Origin: Paenibacillus thalictri
GTDB lineage: Bacteria; Bacillota; Bacilli; Paenibacillales; NBRC-103111
Length of the DNA stretch: 64,000 nucleotides
Direction of reading: 5' to 3'
Assembly (NCBI RefSeq): GCF_004307995.1
Contig: NZ_SIRE01000005.1
Location: forward strand, 310,001 to 374,000
This document shows positions 26,473 to 34,985 of this stretch, piece by piece. The number at the start of each line of letters is the position of its first letter. Positions within the stretch are counted from its first letter, which is position 1. The notes beneath the pieces are model-generated. The model saw only the letters and a program-made list of their open reading frames with translations. It was not told where the DNA came from and made no database searches. The position numbers and the translations under genes were made by a program.

Positions 26473-27744
26473 TTATTCGTTATTCAGCTTCAATACCTCA
26501 AGCAATTTGAAGAACAAGCTGAGCAGAATTGCGACAACAGTAGCAAGTGCCATGCCCTTTAGCGACAGCGGTCCGAGGTTGACGGAAGTGCCGCTGATGC
26601 CGATAATCAGGACAACGCTGGTCAGGATCAAATTGGATGCCTTCGAGTAATCCACCTTGGCTTCAACCAGCATGCGGATACCGGAAGAAGCGATGACGCC
26701 GAACAGCAGCAGCGAAACGCCGCCCATAACGGGGGCCGGGATGGTCGAGATCAGCGCCGCAAGTTTGGCGAAAAACGACAGGATGATCGCCATGATGGCC
26801 GCGCCGCCGATAATCCAAACCGAATACACGCGAGTGATCGCCAAAACCCCGATATTTTCGCCGTAAGTCGTATTTGGCGTCGATCCGACAAAACCGGATA
26901 CGATCGTGGACAAACCGTTGCCGAGCAAGGAGCGGCTGAGTCCCGGATTTTTCGATAAATCGCTGCCAACGATGTTGCTTGTCACAATCAAATGCCCGAT
27001 GTGTTCGGCGATAACAACAAGCGCTGCGGGGGCGATGATAGCGATGGCGCTCCAGTCAAGCTGCGGCGCGTAAAAGGTCGGGAGCGCAAACATCGGAGCA
27101 TTGATGACCGCGTCGAACTGCACGATGCCCATCAAGTAAGCGACTACATAACCAACCACGATGCCGACGAGAATCGGAATGATTTTCAAAAATCCGCGAA
27201 ACATCACATTGCCGACGACCGTAATGAGAAGGGTGATGATCGATACGGTAATCACGGTGCCGTTCGGACTCCAGTCGGCCGGCGCATTCGAACTTGGCTT
27301 GATGAACCCGGCCATTTCAGCGGCGACCGGCACGAGTTCCAAACCGATGACGGCTACTATAGCGCCCATGGCTGCAGGCGGGAAAACGACGTTGATCCAA
27401 TTGGTGCCGACGGCCGAAACGAGCAGCGCCACGGCGGTGAAAATAATGCCCGCGGCGATAAAGCCGCTTAATGCGGAGTTGTAGCTGTGTCCCGCCAGCA
27501 CCACAAAGACGGGGGAGAGGAACGCAAAACTCGAACCCAGAAATGCCGGAATTTTGCCTTTGCAAAGAATCAGGTAAAACAAAGTGCCGATGCCGTTCAT
27601 CAGCAGAATCGTCGCCGGATCGACTTTGAATAACACCGGGACAAGCACAGTGGAGCCGAACATCGCAAACAGATGCTGCACGCTCAGAGGCAGGCTTTGC
27701 AGCAGAGGCGGACGCTCGTGTACTTGAATAACGCGCTGTTTCAT
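26473..27744 (-). CDS. uraA: Uracil permease (UraA/PyrP-type, NAT/NCS2 family)
   Basis: Membrane symporter importing uracil (possibly xanthine). 423 aa with about 14 membrane segments. LLQSLPLSVQHLFAMFGSTVLVPVL near the N-terminus and the late motif GSTPNTTYGENIGVLAITRV (residues about 288-307) are the uracil-permease versions of the NAT signature; the xanthine permeases have a different late motif. AAGGAG stands 9 nt before the ATG. It is a single gene, not in a pyr operon as in Bacillus; I saw no PyrR-type attenuator in its leader. A nearby small hairpin GGCC-ATTC-GGCC in the leader is too short to be called an attenuator. Confidence 0.93.
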   Translation of the reverse strand: MKQRVIQVHERPPLLQSLPLSVQHLFAMFGSTVLVPVLFKVDPATILLMNGIGTLFYLILCKGKIPAFLGSSFAFLSPVFVVLAGHSYNSALSGFIAAGIIFTAVALLVSAVGTNWINVVFPPAAMGAIVAVIGLELVPVAAEMAGFIKPSSNAPADWSPNGTVITVSIITLLITVVGNVMFRGFLKIIPILVGIVVGYVVAYLMGIVQFDAVINAPMFALPTFYAPQLDWSAIAIIAPAALVVIAEHIGHLIVTSNIVGSDLSKNPGLSRSLLGNGLSTIVSGFVGSTPNTTYGENIGVLAITRVYSVWIIGGAAIMAIILSFFAKLAALISTIPAPVMGGVSLLLFGVIASSGIRMLVEAKVDYSKASNLILTSVVLIIGISGTSVNLGPLSLKGMALATVVAILLSLFFKLLEVLKLNNE

Positions 27745-27931
27745 GAAGAAAGGGCTCCTTTCGCATCCTATAAATGCAGAATATGGGCCGAATGGCCGTT
27801 TTTTATCGTATCAAATATTGTTTTCCGAGAAAAGAGAATTTTCGCGGCTTGTATAAAAAAATGACGATCAGTGCTAAGATGGTATAAAGCTTGGCCCTGG
27901 GACAACACATTCATGAAAAGGAGCGATGGTG

Positions 27932-28330
27932 ATGAACCGCGATTTTATCCAGATCAAAGCGCTTGAAGGCGAACTCAAAATATCCCACAAAAAGTACGAT
28001 TCCGGCTTGACGGTGTCAACGAAAGAGCTTGTTTGGCAGAAGCCGCATGTCAATTACCACATTCTTCTCGAGCATATTTTCAGCATTGTCCCGTTTGAGC
28101 CTCCTGCCGGAAGAGCCATGTCGTTTCATCAAAGTTATTCCGGCAATGAAATTATTTATTCCGGCGCCGCGGGCCTTCCTTTATTTAAAGTTGTGGCCCA
28201 TAAAGCGACAATTTATAACCGCAGCGGCATGTTTTCATTAGGCTCGACCCAATTTATTATTCCGATTCATCGGGATATGCTCAACGCAATTTCCAAGTAC
28301 AGCGGAATGGAACGTATCGCAACTGAATAA
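27932..28330 (+). CDS. Conserved-looking protein of unknown function (132 aa)
   Basis: No family recognised. Probably a compact beta-rich cytosolic domain (YDSGLTVSTKELVWQ, NYHILLEHIFSIVPF, GNEIIYSGAAGLPLFKVVAHKATIYNRSGMF), with no signal or membrane segment. It begins MNRDFIQIKAL; ATG 27932 has GGAG 8 nt upstream, whereas ATG 27926 would leave only 2 nt. It lies divergent from uraA, is transcribed alone, and is closed by a perfect hairpin terminator. Confidence 0.65.
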   Translation: MNRDFIQIKALEGELKISHKKYDSGLTVSTKELVWQKPHVNYHILLEHIFSIVPFEPPAGRAMSFHQSYSGNEIIYSGAAGLPLFKVVAHKATIYNRSGMFSLGSTQFIIPIHRDMLNAISKYSGMERIATE

Positions 28331-28348
28331 TGATCGGATGATCTTCAT

Positions 28349-28376
28349 AAAAAAGCTTGAGAAATCAAGCTTTTTT
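28349..28376 (+). terminator. Bidirectional Rho-independent terminator
   Basis: AAAAAAGCTTGA-GAAA-TCAAGCTTTTTT, a perfect palindrome with GAAA loop. Confidence 0.85.
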
Positions 28377-28403
28377 ATATAGCGGCAATGATTGGCTTTT
28401 AGT

Positions 28404-28451
28404 AATAATATTTCAAAAATATATTTACAAAATGAAATAATATTTTATAAT
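28404..28451 (+). promoter_or_regulatory. Promoter with flanking operator half-sites upstream of the murR-like gene
   Basis: TTTACA (28424-28429) and TATAAT (28446-28451) with 16-nt spacing form a clear sigma-A promoter 48 nt before the ATG. Around the -35 lie two near-perfect inverted copies, AATAATATTTCA (28404-28415) and TGAAATAATATT (28433-28444), one mismatch apart; these look like the operator of the RpiR/MurR regulator encoded directly downstream. Confidence 0.6.
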
Positions 28452-28498
28452 GAATGTATTATCGTGCATAAACGATTAAATATAAAGGATGAGCACAC

Positions 28499-29359
28499 AT
28501 GTTGAACGGCGGACTGGTCAGTATTAAAGAAGCTTTAAACTCCTTAAAGCCGACGGAACAAAAAGTGGCGAAATATATACTGGAGCACCCCGAGCAAGTG
28601 GTAAATATTTCCGTTCAGAAGCTGGCCGAGCTGGCCGGTGTCAGCGAAGCGACGATTGTTCGTCTTGCCCGTTCGCTCAATTTAAAAGGTTATCAGGAGC
28701 TCAAGCTGAGAATCGCGGCGGATCTGGCTACCAAACCGAAATACGATACGTCGTCATACCAGGAAATCCAAATTGACGGATCGATCCGCTCGTTGATCGA
28801 TTCCATTTCGCATAACAATATGCAGTCCATCCAAGATACGATGACGGTGTTGTCGCAAGCCGATGTAGGCAGGGCGATTGAGGCGTTAAGCGGAGCACGC
28901 AAAATTAACGTGTTTGGGGTTGGCGCTTCAGCGGTCATTGCCGAGGATTTTAAGCAAAAGCTGACCCGGATCAACCGTTGGTGCGAAACGGGCTTCGATT
29001 TTAACTCCGCGGCTACGCTGGCGGCCAATATGACCGAACAGGATGTTGTCTTTGGAATTTCCTATTCCGGCCAGACGGCTGATATTATCGATGCTCTGCA
29101 AATCGCCAAAGCCAACGGGGCCAAAGTGGTCTCGCTGACAAAATTCGGCAGCAATCCGGTTGCAGATGCCGCCCATATCAGGCTGTTTACAAGCTCGCTG
29201 GAAAAAAGCATCCGCAGCGGCGCGATGGCTTCAAGAATCGCCCAGCTGAATGTCATCGACATTTTGTATGTAGGCATTGCGAGCAAAGATTACGATGAAA
29301 GTATTCAATCACTGGAAAGAACACGTCAAGCGGTCAGCAAAGCGAAAAGGAATGGTTGA
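28499..29359 (+). CDS. MurR/RpiR-family transcriptional regulator
   Basis: Sugar-phosphate-sensing regulator, 286 aa. N-terminal HTH_6 domain (about 1-77) with PTEQKVAKYILEHPEQVV and VSEATIVRLARSLNLKGYQELK, and C-terminal SIS domain (about 115-260) with NVFGVGASAVIAEDFKQKLTRI and GISYSGQTADIIDAL. In Bacillus, MurR represses MurNAc/muropeptide utilisation and binds MurNAc-6-P. The gene context (YbbE-like hydrolase and amino-sugar kinase) suggests the same here, so it probably regulates its own operon through the inverted half-sites by its promoter. AAGGA precedes the ATG; the next gene starts 3 nt after the stop. Confidence 0.88.
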   Translation: MLNGGLVSIKEALNSLKPTEQKVAKYILEHPEQVVNISVQKLAELAGVSEATIVRLARSLNLKGYQELKLRIAADLATKPKYDTSSYQEIQIDGSIRSLIDSISHNNMQSIQDTMTVLSQADVGRAIEALSGARKINVFGVGASAVIAEDFKQKLTRINRWCETGFDFNSAATLAANMTEQDVVFGISYSGQTADIIDALQIAKANGAKVVSLTKFGSNPVADAAHIRLFTSSLEKSIRSGAMASRIAQLNVIDILYVGIASKDYDESIQSLERTRQAVSKAKRNG

Positions 29360-29362
29360 CAT

Positions 29363-30391
29363 ATGGAAACGACACGTAAACTGGTTGAAAGCTGGATCAG
29401 CGAAAAGCTGATTCCCGGCGCTGTGCTTGACGTTTCGTTAGGCCGCACGTTCCGGGTTCAGCTCGCCTTTGGATCCTACCATGACGGAACCTCGGAGGCC
29501 GGCATCTCGCTCGACACCTTATTCGACGCCGCCTCTCTGACGAAAGTGACGGCTACTTTGCCCGCCGTTCTGACGCTTGCCGCTCAAGGCAAGCTTGATT
29601 TTGACGATGCGGCGTATCGTTACGTACCGCAGCTTCGGCACCCGAAGATTACGATTCGGCACCTGCTGCAGCATACATCCGGATTGCCCGCCGACCTGCC
29701 TCACGTAGACCGCAGTGTGGCAAGAGACGTAAAAGCGCAGCTGTTCGAGCAGGAGCTGCAATCGGAACCGGGAGAACGAGCCGCTTACAGCGATCTCGGG
29801 ATGATTCTGCTTGGCATGATCGTAGAGCAGGCATCGGGAGAACCGCTTGAACAATATGTTTCAAGAGCCGTATTTAAGCCGCTTGATATGACGGAGTCGT
29901 TATTTAACCCATGGCCCGGCTTAAAGCCGAGAATCGCGGCTACGGAGCCCTATGGCAGCGGTTACGTGCATGGCGAAGTGCATGATGAGAAATGTTTTCA
30001 GCTTGGCGGCATATCCGGCAGCGCCGGCTTGTTCACAACGGCGGATAATCTTCAGAAATACGCCGCCTGCTGGCTGAATCCGCAAAAGTACGGATTATGG
30101 ACGGAGCAGCTTGCCGATAAATGCGTAAAAGATCCGGTGCAAGGCCGCGGATTAGGCTGGGAGGTTTGGAATGGACAGCCGGAAGCGCCTTCCTGCGGCG
30201 AGTTATGGACCCATGGCAGCTTTGGGCATACCGGGTTTACCGGAACGAGTTTGTGGATGGATCCGCTGCATCAGCTTTCGGTCGTTTTTTTAACCAATGC
30301 GGTTCATTTCGGCAGAAAAACCCCAATTCGCTCATTGCGTAAACTGCTGCACAGTTCAATCTATCGTGAATTATTAGGACATATGGGCTGA
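29363..30391 (+). CDS. Serine hydrolase, beta-lactamase fold (YbbE-like)
   Basis: Penicillin-binding-protein/class C beta-lactamase-like serine hydrolase of 342 aa. The nucleophile motif SxxK is SLTK (residues about 54-57), the second motif is YSDLG (about 139), and the third is probably HTGFTG region near 290. No signal peptide is evident, which argues for a cytosolic role. In Bacillus the comparable gene ybbE lies in the murein-recycling cluster with murR; here it is placed just after the murR-like gene (4 nt) and before the kinase (29 nt). Probably acts on muropeptide or peptide fragments; substrate unproven. Confidence 0.82.
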   Translation: METTRKLVESWISEKLIPGAVLDVSLGRTFRVQLAFGSYHDGTSEAGISLDTLFDAASLTKVTATLPAVLTLAAQGKLDFDDAAYRYVPQLRHPKITIRHLLQHTSGLPADLPHVDRSVARDVKAQLFEQELQSEPGERAAYSDLGMILLGMIVEQASGEPLEQYVSRAVFKPLDMTESLFNPWPGLKPRIAATEPYGSGYVHGEVHDEKCFQLGGISGSAGLFTTADNLQKYAACWLNPQKYGLWTEQLADKCVKDPVQGRGLGWEVWNGQPEAPSCGELWTHGSFGHTGFTGTSLWMDPLHQLSVVFLTNAVHFGRKTPIRSLRKLLHSSIYRELLGHMG

Positions 30392-30420
30392 TTCAGGTTT
30401 ATGAAGGGAAGGACTGGCTA

Positions 30421-31461
30421 ATGAACGCACAAAATAAAATATATACGGAACACCTCCGTTCAACAGCGCTTGGCCGCAAGCGTTATATTGGCATAGACGG
30501 CGGCGGAACAAAGACGTCCTGCGTCATTGGCGATGAGTTTGGTCATGTGCTTGCCAGCTGCGAGGGCGAATCGAGCAATGTCAAGTCCAAGCCGTGGGAT
30601 GAAGTGCAGCAGGTACTGCGTTCTCTAATTGAAAAGGTGCTTAAGCTGTCGGAAAGTACGGCGGATCAGCTGGAGGGCGTTTTTCTTGGCTTGGCCGGAT
30701 CGGACCGGGAAGAAGAGAAAGCGCCGGTTATCCGCTTTGTCCGCAGCCTGCTGCCGGAAAAAACGGCGGTTACGGTCCATAACGATGCCGTAACTGCGTT
30801 GGCCGCAGGAACATGGGGTGAGGCCGGGATCGTGCTGATTTCCGGGACCGGCTCGATCGCTTGCGGTTTTGTGCCGGAAACGGGTAAATATGTACGTGTC
30901 GGCGGATGGGGTTATTTGCTGGGGGACGAAGGAAGCGGCTTCGATATCGGACGGCAGGCGCTTGTCGCCGTGATGCGCGGCTTTGACGGACGAGGCGATG
31001 AAACCGCATTAACCTCGATGGTGCTGGAGCATTTCGGCGTGGCCGATCCGAATAAACTGATTACTTGCGTATATGGCAAACCGAATGTTCGGGCTGCCAT
31101 TGCAGACGTTTCCAAGCTCGTTTTCACCGCGGCGAAGCAAGGCGACGGGATCGCCCTGCAGATCGTCACGGAAGCGGCGGCGCAGCTGGCGGAGCTCGTC
31201 AGCACCGCCAAAAACGCGATGTATCCGCCCGGGGCCGCCGCTGCACCGGCCGCATTGCCGCTTGTTTTAAGCGGAGGGGTGCTGTCGGACGAATGGTTCA
31301 CGAGCCGCTTGCAAGCCGCTCAAGCGCTGCGAGCCGGCGGTTTCGAGCTGCGGCCGCTAAAGATCGCTCCCGTAATCGGCTGCTACATTATGGCGCTGAA
31401 GCAGGCAGGCGCAGATATTACCGGACAAGTGAAAGAGCAGTTGTCCAAGAAACTCAATTAA
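30421..31461 (+). CDS. N-acetylglucosamine/N-acetylmuramate kinase, BadF/BcrA ATPase family
   Basis: Cytosolic ASKHA-fold kinase, 346 aa. The phosphate-1 motif is YIGIDGGGTKTSCVIG at residues 21-35, NDAVTALAAGTWGEAGIVLISGTGSIACG is the phosphate-2 and catalytic segment, and VGGWGYLLGDEGSGFDIGRQAL is a family block. Related enzymes (Clostridium MurK) phosphorylate GlcNAc and MurNAc. Being the third gene of the murR-like operon supports phosphorylation of amino sugars released in wall turnover; MurQ (etherase) and NagZ are not in this window, so MurNAc-6-P breakdown would need genes elsewhere. GGAAGGA precedes the ATG. Confidence 0.85.
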   Translation: MNAQNKIYTEHLRSTALGRKRYIGIDGGGTKTSCVIGDEFGHVLASCEGESSNVKSKPWDEVQQVLRSLIEKVLKLSESTADQLEGVFLGLAGSDREEEKAPVIRFVRSLLPEKTAVTVHNDAVTALAAGTWGEAGIVLISGTGSIACGFVPETGKYVRVGGWGYLLGDEGSGFDIGRQALVAVMRGFDGRGDETALTSMVLEHFGVADPNKLITCVYGKPNVRAAIADVSKLVFTAAKQGDGIALQIVTEAAAQLAELVSTAKNAMYPPGAAAAPAALPLVLSGGVLSDEWFTSRLQAAQALRAGGFELRPLKIAPVIGCYIMALKQAGADITGQVKEQLSKKLN

Positions 31462-31474
31462 ACTCGGCGTTCAA

Positions 31475-31504
31475 GTCCGGCCTCCATGATGGCCGGGCTT
31501 TTTA
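31475..31504 (+). terminator. Rho-independent terminator of the murR-like operon
   Basis: GTCCGGCC ... GGCCGGGC followed by TTTTTAT, 14 nt after the kinase stop codon. Confidence 0.8.
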
Positions 31505-31681
31505 TGTTTAAAGGGAGGATAAATAACGGAAAATTCCGGTAAGTGGTTTGCCTACTAACCAATCCGTAACTAAGTATCCCCAGTATAATTAGGTGAAAAA
31601 ATAGTGCGTACTTCTAAAACCGCAGCAAGGACGATATGATGAATATGGTTCGTCCATTTACAAATCCAGGGAGGTTATAAG

Positions 31682-32662
31682 ATGGAGTACACCTATTTGG
31701 GAAAATCAGGTTTGAAGGTAAGCAGATTATGTCTCGGCACGATGAATTTCGGTGTCGATACCGAGGAACAAGAAGCTTTCCGGATTATGGACGCGGCGCT
31801 TGATGCCGGGGTCACATTTTTCGATACGGCCAATGTATACGGCGGCGTAGGCTCGCGCGGCAGGACGGAGGAGATCATCGGACGCTGGTTTGCGCAAGGC
31901 GGCGGACGGAGAGAGAAGGTCGTGCTTGCCACCAAAGTGTTCGGCGATATGGAAGACCCGCAGGACGGGCCTAATGCAGCCAGAGGATTGTCGGCGTACA
32001 AAATCCGCCGCCATCTGGAAGCTTCGCTGAAGCGGCTGCAAACCGACCATATCGAGCTGTACCAAATGCACCATGTGGATCGCAACGTATCTTGGGAAGA
32101 GCTGTGGGAGGCCTTCCGGGTTCATGTATATCAAGGTAAAATCGGCTACGTCGGCGCCAGCAATTTTGCCGGCCGCGATTTGGTGAAAGCGCAATACGAA
32201 GCGAAAGCGAAAGGTATTCTCGGGCTGGTCTCCGAGCAGCATAAGTACAGCTTGCTGTGCAGACTGCCGGAGCTTGAGGTGCTGCCTGCGGCAGAGGATC
32301 AAGGTATCGGCGTTATCGCCTGGAGTCCGCTTGACGGCGGCCTGCTCGGCGGCAATGCGCTGAATCCGGCGCAAGGCTCGCGCAGCGCCCGCAATCAAGG
32401 CAGGGTGGAGAAGCATCGCAGCCAGCTGGAGTCGTTCAGCAAGCTGTGCAAAGAACTCGGCGAAAGCGAAGCGAACGTAGCGCTGGCCTGGACATTGGTT
32501 CATCCGGCGATGACGGCTCCGATTATCGGGCCGCGCACGCTGGAGCAATTCCAGAACACGCTGCGAGTAGTTGATATTAAGCTGGATGAAAGCACGCTGG
32601 CCCGGCTGGATGAAATTTTCCCGGGTCCCGGGGGCGACGCTCCGAAGGCATACGCTTGGTAA
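31682..32662 (+). CDS. Aldo/keto reductase
   Basis: NADPH-dependent oxidoreductase with TIM-barrel fold, 326 aa, of the AKR11/12-like (YdhF/IolS/YhdN) type. Starts MEYTYLGKSGLKVSRLCLGTMNFG; active-site Asp and Tyr are in DAGVTFFDTANVYG, Lys in KVVLATKVFG, and His in YQMHHVDR. GVIAWSPLDGGLLGG and the C-terminal cofactor segment PIIGPRTLEQFQ match. GGGAGG lies 7 nt before the ATG. The upstream 177-nt region carries a TATAAT (31584-31589) and several TAAC/GTAA half-sites but no certain operator. Physiological substrate not inferable. Confidence 0.92.
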   Translation: MEYTYLGKSGLKVSRLCLGTMNFGVDTEEQEAFRIMDAALDAGVTFFDTANVYGGVGSRGRTEEIIGRWFAQGGGRREKVVLATKVFGDMEDPQDGPNAARGLSAYKIRRHLEASLKRLQTDHIELYQMHHVDRNVSWEELWEAFRVHVYQGKIGYVGASNFAGRDLVKAQYEAKAKGILGLVSEQHKYSLLCRLPELEVLPAAEDQGIGVIAWSPLDGGLLGGNALNPAQGSRSARNQGRVEKHRSQLESFSKLCKELGESEANVALAWTLVHPAMTAPIIGPRTLEQFQNTLRVVDIKLDESTLARLDEIFPGPGGDAPKAYAW

Positions 32663-32760
32663 AAGCCGAAATGAATATTGAAGTATCGAGGCTAGACATT
32701 ATAGTGGGTGCTTGAGTTATACGCATTTGACACATGTGTAGGCTCTGAGTACTTTTAGCA

Positions 32761-32836
32761 GGAAACTTAGCTCTACTGGGAGTGCATATCTTTAGCAGTG
32801 ATGAGGTTAGGAGTTCGATCCTCCTAACCTCTACCA
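32761..32836 (+). tRNA. tRNA-like gene or pseudo-tRNA, anticodon position AGC
   Basis: Exactly 76 nt that keep nearly all invariant tRNA positions by standard numbering: T8, R15, G18, G19, A21, T32/T33, A37, T48, G53, T54-T55-C56, G57, A58, C61, A73 and CCA74-76. T-arm stem is perfect (AGGAG/CTCCT); D-arm pairs 3 of 4; anticodon arm pairs 4 of 5; the variable region has 5 nt. The acceptor stem is poor: three central mismatches (4-69, 5-68, 6-67). A perfect TTGACA with TACTTT 17 nt later ends 5 nt before its first base. The anticodon slot reads AGC (Ala-type). Likely a decayed or non-translational tRNA next to an islet of foreign-looking genes. Confidence 0.55.
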
Positions 32837-32858
32837 TTCAGAGGATGCGCATGACATT

Positions 32859-33719
32859 CTATTCCTCATTTTTATCGTACAAGAAAAAACGTTTTACCTG
32901 TCGGGCAATCGCTAACGGCTCATACTGGTTTTCCGGTGACAAATGATGCAAGCGGGGGATCTCAAGCATTTGTGCATGAGGAATGGTTTGATGCAGCATT
33001 CGGATCATTTCTGCAACAGCCTCCGGACTTTTCCCTCCGTATGCAAGCAGCATCTTTGAGCGAATAGTTTCGTATAGCGGATAAGTACCCTCCAATCGTC
33101 GCACTTCTTTATGTTCCAATAAATTCTGTTTTAGCAGCACTTCCTTCTCTCTCCAGTGCTCTCCTCGTATGAAAAGCCGCAGCATGAATTTGGCGTACCA
33201 TAAGGGCAGCTTTGTTAAAGGGGAATGACCCGCTCCTTGTACGAAGCAAGCGAACGCTCCCCGGGTATCGTTCTTCCTGAGTGCCTCTTCATAAAAGGGC
33301 AACCAGTCCCAAGTGTTAGGCTTGGAGTGGATAGATACTCCCGGCTCGTACACAGCGATTTTACGAAACAATCCTAGTGTACGCGCTACTTCCATCGCAA
33401 CAAGTCCGCCATAGCTGTGCCCAAAAACATACTCGGCTCCGGTTTCTTGCTGCACGGCAGCAACGTCCTCGCATTCCTTTTCCATACAATAATCCTTCCC
33501 CTGTGAGCCGCTGTTTCGCCGCCCACGCCGGTCCATCACATGTACCCGAATTGAATCGGCCAGCTCCTCTGCAAGCTTGGTAAAATGCTCAGAAGTGCTC
33601 AACGCCCCATGAATAACAAGCAGGCCGGGTCCTACTCCGATGCTCTGATAACCGATGCGGGTCCCATCTTTCGAAATGACCGTTCCTGCCAGAAATGATG
33701 AATTCTTTGGATTTGTCAT
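32859..33719 (-). CDS. Alpha/beta hydrolase
   Basis: Alpha/beta-hydrolase-fold enzyme of 286 aa. The oxyanion region is LLVIHGALSTSE, the nucleophile elbow is FGHSYGGL (catalytic Ser), and the late histidine is in RLHHLSPENQ. Substrate unknown; family includes esterases, haloperoxidase-like and antibiotic-modifying enzymes. Start at 33719 has AAGGAT 7 nt upstream; the frame extends to 33836 through the AT-rich regulatory region, which is not coding. Divergent from a TetR gene with two 18-bp palindromes between, so it is likely the repressed target. Lower GC than its surroundings by eye. Confidence 0.85.
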   Translation of the reverse strand: MTNPKNSSFLAGTVISKDGTRIGYQSIGVGPGLLVIHGALSTSEHFTKLAEELADSIRVHVMDRRGRRNSGSQGKDYCMEKECEDVAAVQQETGAEYVFGHSYGGLVAMEVARTLGLFRKIAVYEPGVSIHSKPNTWDWLPFYEEALRKNDTRGAFACFVQGAGHSPLTKLPLWYAKFMLRLFIRGEHWREKEVLLKQNLLEHKEVRRLEGTYPLYETIRSKMLLAYGGKSPEAVAEMIRMLHQTIPHAQMLEIPRLHHLSPENQYEPLAIARQVKRFFLYDKNEE

Positions 33720-33743
33720 AAATGATATCCTTTCTTTATATTG

Positions 33744-33837
33744 ATTGAAATTTAATTCAATAATAAATCTGAAAATAACTAAAGTCAACAATTTGAATAC
33801 GAAGTTGAATGTATTTATAATTGAAAATAAATTCAAT
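33744..33837. promoter_or_regulatory. Twin TetR operators between the hydrolase and its divergent regulator
   Basis: Two copies of the palindrome ATTGAA-N6-TTCAAT: 33744-33761 (middle ATTTAA) and 33820-33837 (middle AATAAA). One is 25 nt from the hydrolase ATG and the other ends 13 nt before the tetR GTG, overlapping its leader. This is the layout of a TetR-type autoregulated divergent pair. Confidence 0.75.
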
Positions 33838-33850
33838 AAGGAGCTTATAC

Positions 33851-34444
33851 GTGCCTAGAAATAAAGATCAATTTGATGAGATGCGGCTGCAAACGATAAA
33901 TAAACTGAAGCAGGCCGGGTTAAAGCTGTTTGCCAAAAAAGGACTGGCAGCTACGAATATTAAAGAAATTGCAAGGGAGGCTCAAGTCAGTCTAGGGCTT
34001 ATTTATCATTATTATCCATCGAAAGAAGATCTGTATTTGTCTTTGGCTAACGAAGCGATGGAAAAGTCGCAGGGTGTTGCGGATCAACTAAATCGACTTG
34101 AAAGCAGCATAAGGGATAAAATTTGTTTATTTATCGATGCATTTCTGCATGGTGTTCAAAAAGAAGACGGAATCTATTATTTTATCATTATTTCTCAGTC
34201 CTTTGAAACAGGAAAGCGGGATGAAGATCAGCAATTGCTGGAGAAGAAGCTCCAGTCGATTAGAAACCTCGCTGCACTCGTACAACAGGGACAAGAAAGA
34301 GGTGAGTGCGCTGAAGGCGATCCCTTCCAATTGGCGTCCACCTTTATCTCGGCAACCCAAGGAATTGCTTCATTCAAGCTGATGTTCGGCGAGCAGTTCA
34401 CGCTGCCCGATAAGGAAATTCTGATTCGCATTCTGTTGAAATAA
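33851..34444 (+). CDS. TetR/AcrR-family transcriptional regulator
   Basis: Ligand-responsive repressor of 197 aa. The N-terminal helix-turn-helix includes GLKLFAKKGLAATNIKEIAREAQVSLGLIYHYYPSKEDLY, the classic TetR DNA-binding signature; the rest is the all-helical ligand and dimer domain. GTG 33851 is preferred, with AAGGAG 7 nt upstream; the ATG at 33821 would lie inside the operator. It probably represses itself and the divergent alpha/beta hydrolase through the paired ATTGAA-N6-TTCAAT palindromes. Inducer unknown. Codon use is more AT-rich than in neighbouring operons. Confidence 0.88.
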   Translation: MPRNKDQFDEMRLQTINKLKQAGLKLFAKKGLAATNIKEIAREAQVSLGLIYHYYPSKEDLYLSLANEAMEKSQGVADQLNRLESSIRDKICLFIDAFLHGVQKEDGIYYFIIISQSFETGKRDEDQQLLEKKLQSIRNLAALVQQGQERGECAEGDPFQLASTFISATQGIASFKLMFGEQFTLPDKEILIRILLK

Positions 34445-34547
34445 TTGAAAAGTTCAAATGGTCCATTTTTAAGTCCGTCAAAGATATGGTTAATATCGCA
34501 ATATTATGCACTCAAGTCACGCGGAGATGTCAGGAGGGTGGTCAATC

Positions 34548-34985
34548 ATGCTGATTCGAAAAGCTGTTACAACGGATATACCACAGCTAATTAAATTTCG
34601 TAAGATATTGCTGTGTCATGAGGACAACAGTAGTATGGATGAAATATTCAGAAACTACTTTGATTCCTCATTATCAGACAAGTCACTCGTTGTATGGGTT
34701 GCTGATGATGAAGGAGTAGTTGTATCAACAGTATGTTTTTGCATATGTCGATTTGCACCGCGATTCGAAAATCCTTCTGGGTTGGTTGCATACACGACTA
34801 ATGTTTTCACAATTCCAGATTACCGTCGCCAAGGTATAGTATCCAAACTTGTTAGTGAAGCAATAGACGATTTGAAGACACAAGGGATTGGGAAAATCTT
34901 ATTGCATTCCTCCGATATGGCTAAATCGATGTATGAAAATCTTGGTTTTGTCGAAGGAAAGAACTATATGTCTATAAATATTTGA
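34548..34985 (+). CDS. GNAT-family N-acetyltransferase
   Basis: Acetyl-CoA-dependent acetyltransferase, 145 aa. MLIRKAVTTDIPQLIKF at the N-terminus and the acetyl-CoA motif A, TIPDYRRQGIVSKLVSEAI, are typical, followed by ILLHSSDMAKSMYENLGF (motif B). AGGAGG lies 10 nt before ATG 34548; the frame can be extended to 34506. Base composition is clearly AT-richer than the host average, by eye about 40% GC, suggesting transfer. It is 103 nt after the TetR gene on the same strand; a shared promoter is possible. Substrate unknown. Confidence 0.85.
   Translation: MLIRKAVTTDIPQLIKFRKILLCHEDNSSMDEIFRNYFDSSLSDKSLVVWVADDEGVVVSTVCFCICRFAPRFENPSGLVAYTTNVFTIPDYRRQGIVSKLVSEAIDDLKTQGIGKILLHSSDMAKSMYENLGFVEGKNYMSINI

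Noticed and set aside
27745..27931. PyrR attenuator or purine riboswitch before the uracil permease
   Set aside because: Only a short GGCC hairpin is present, with no antiterminator/terminator pair and no riboswitch core.
32663..32760. Attachment-site pair flanking the islet near 33-35 kb
   Set aside because: No second copy of the tRNA 3' end was found by eye near 35000-35100, and there is no integrase, so integration by a site-specific recombinase is not shown.
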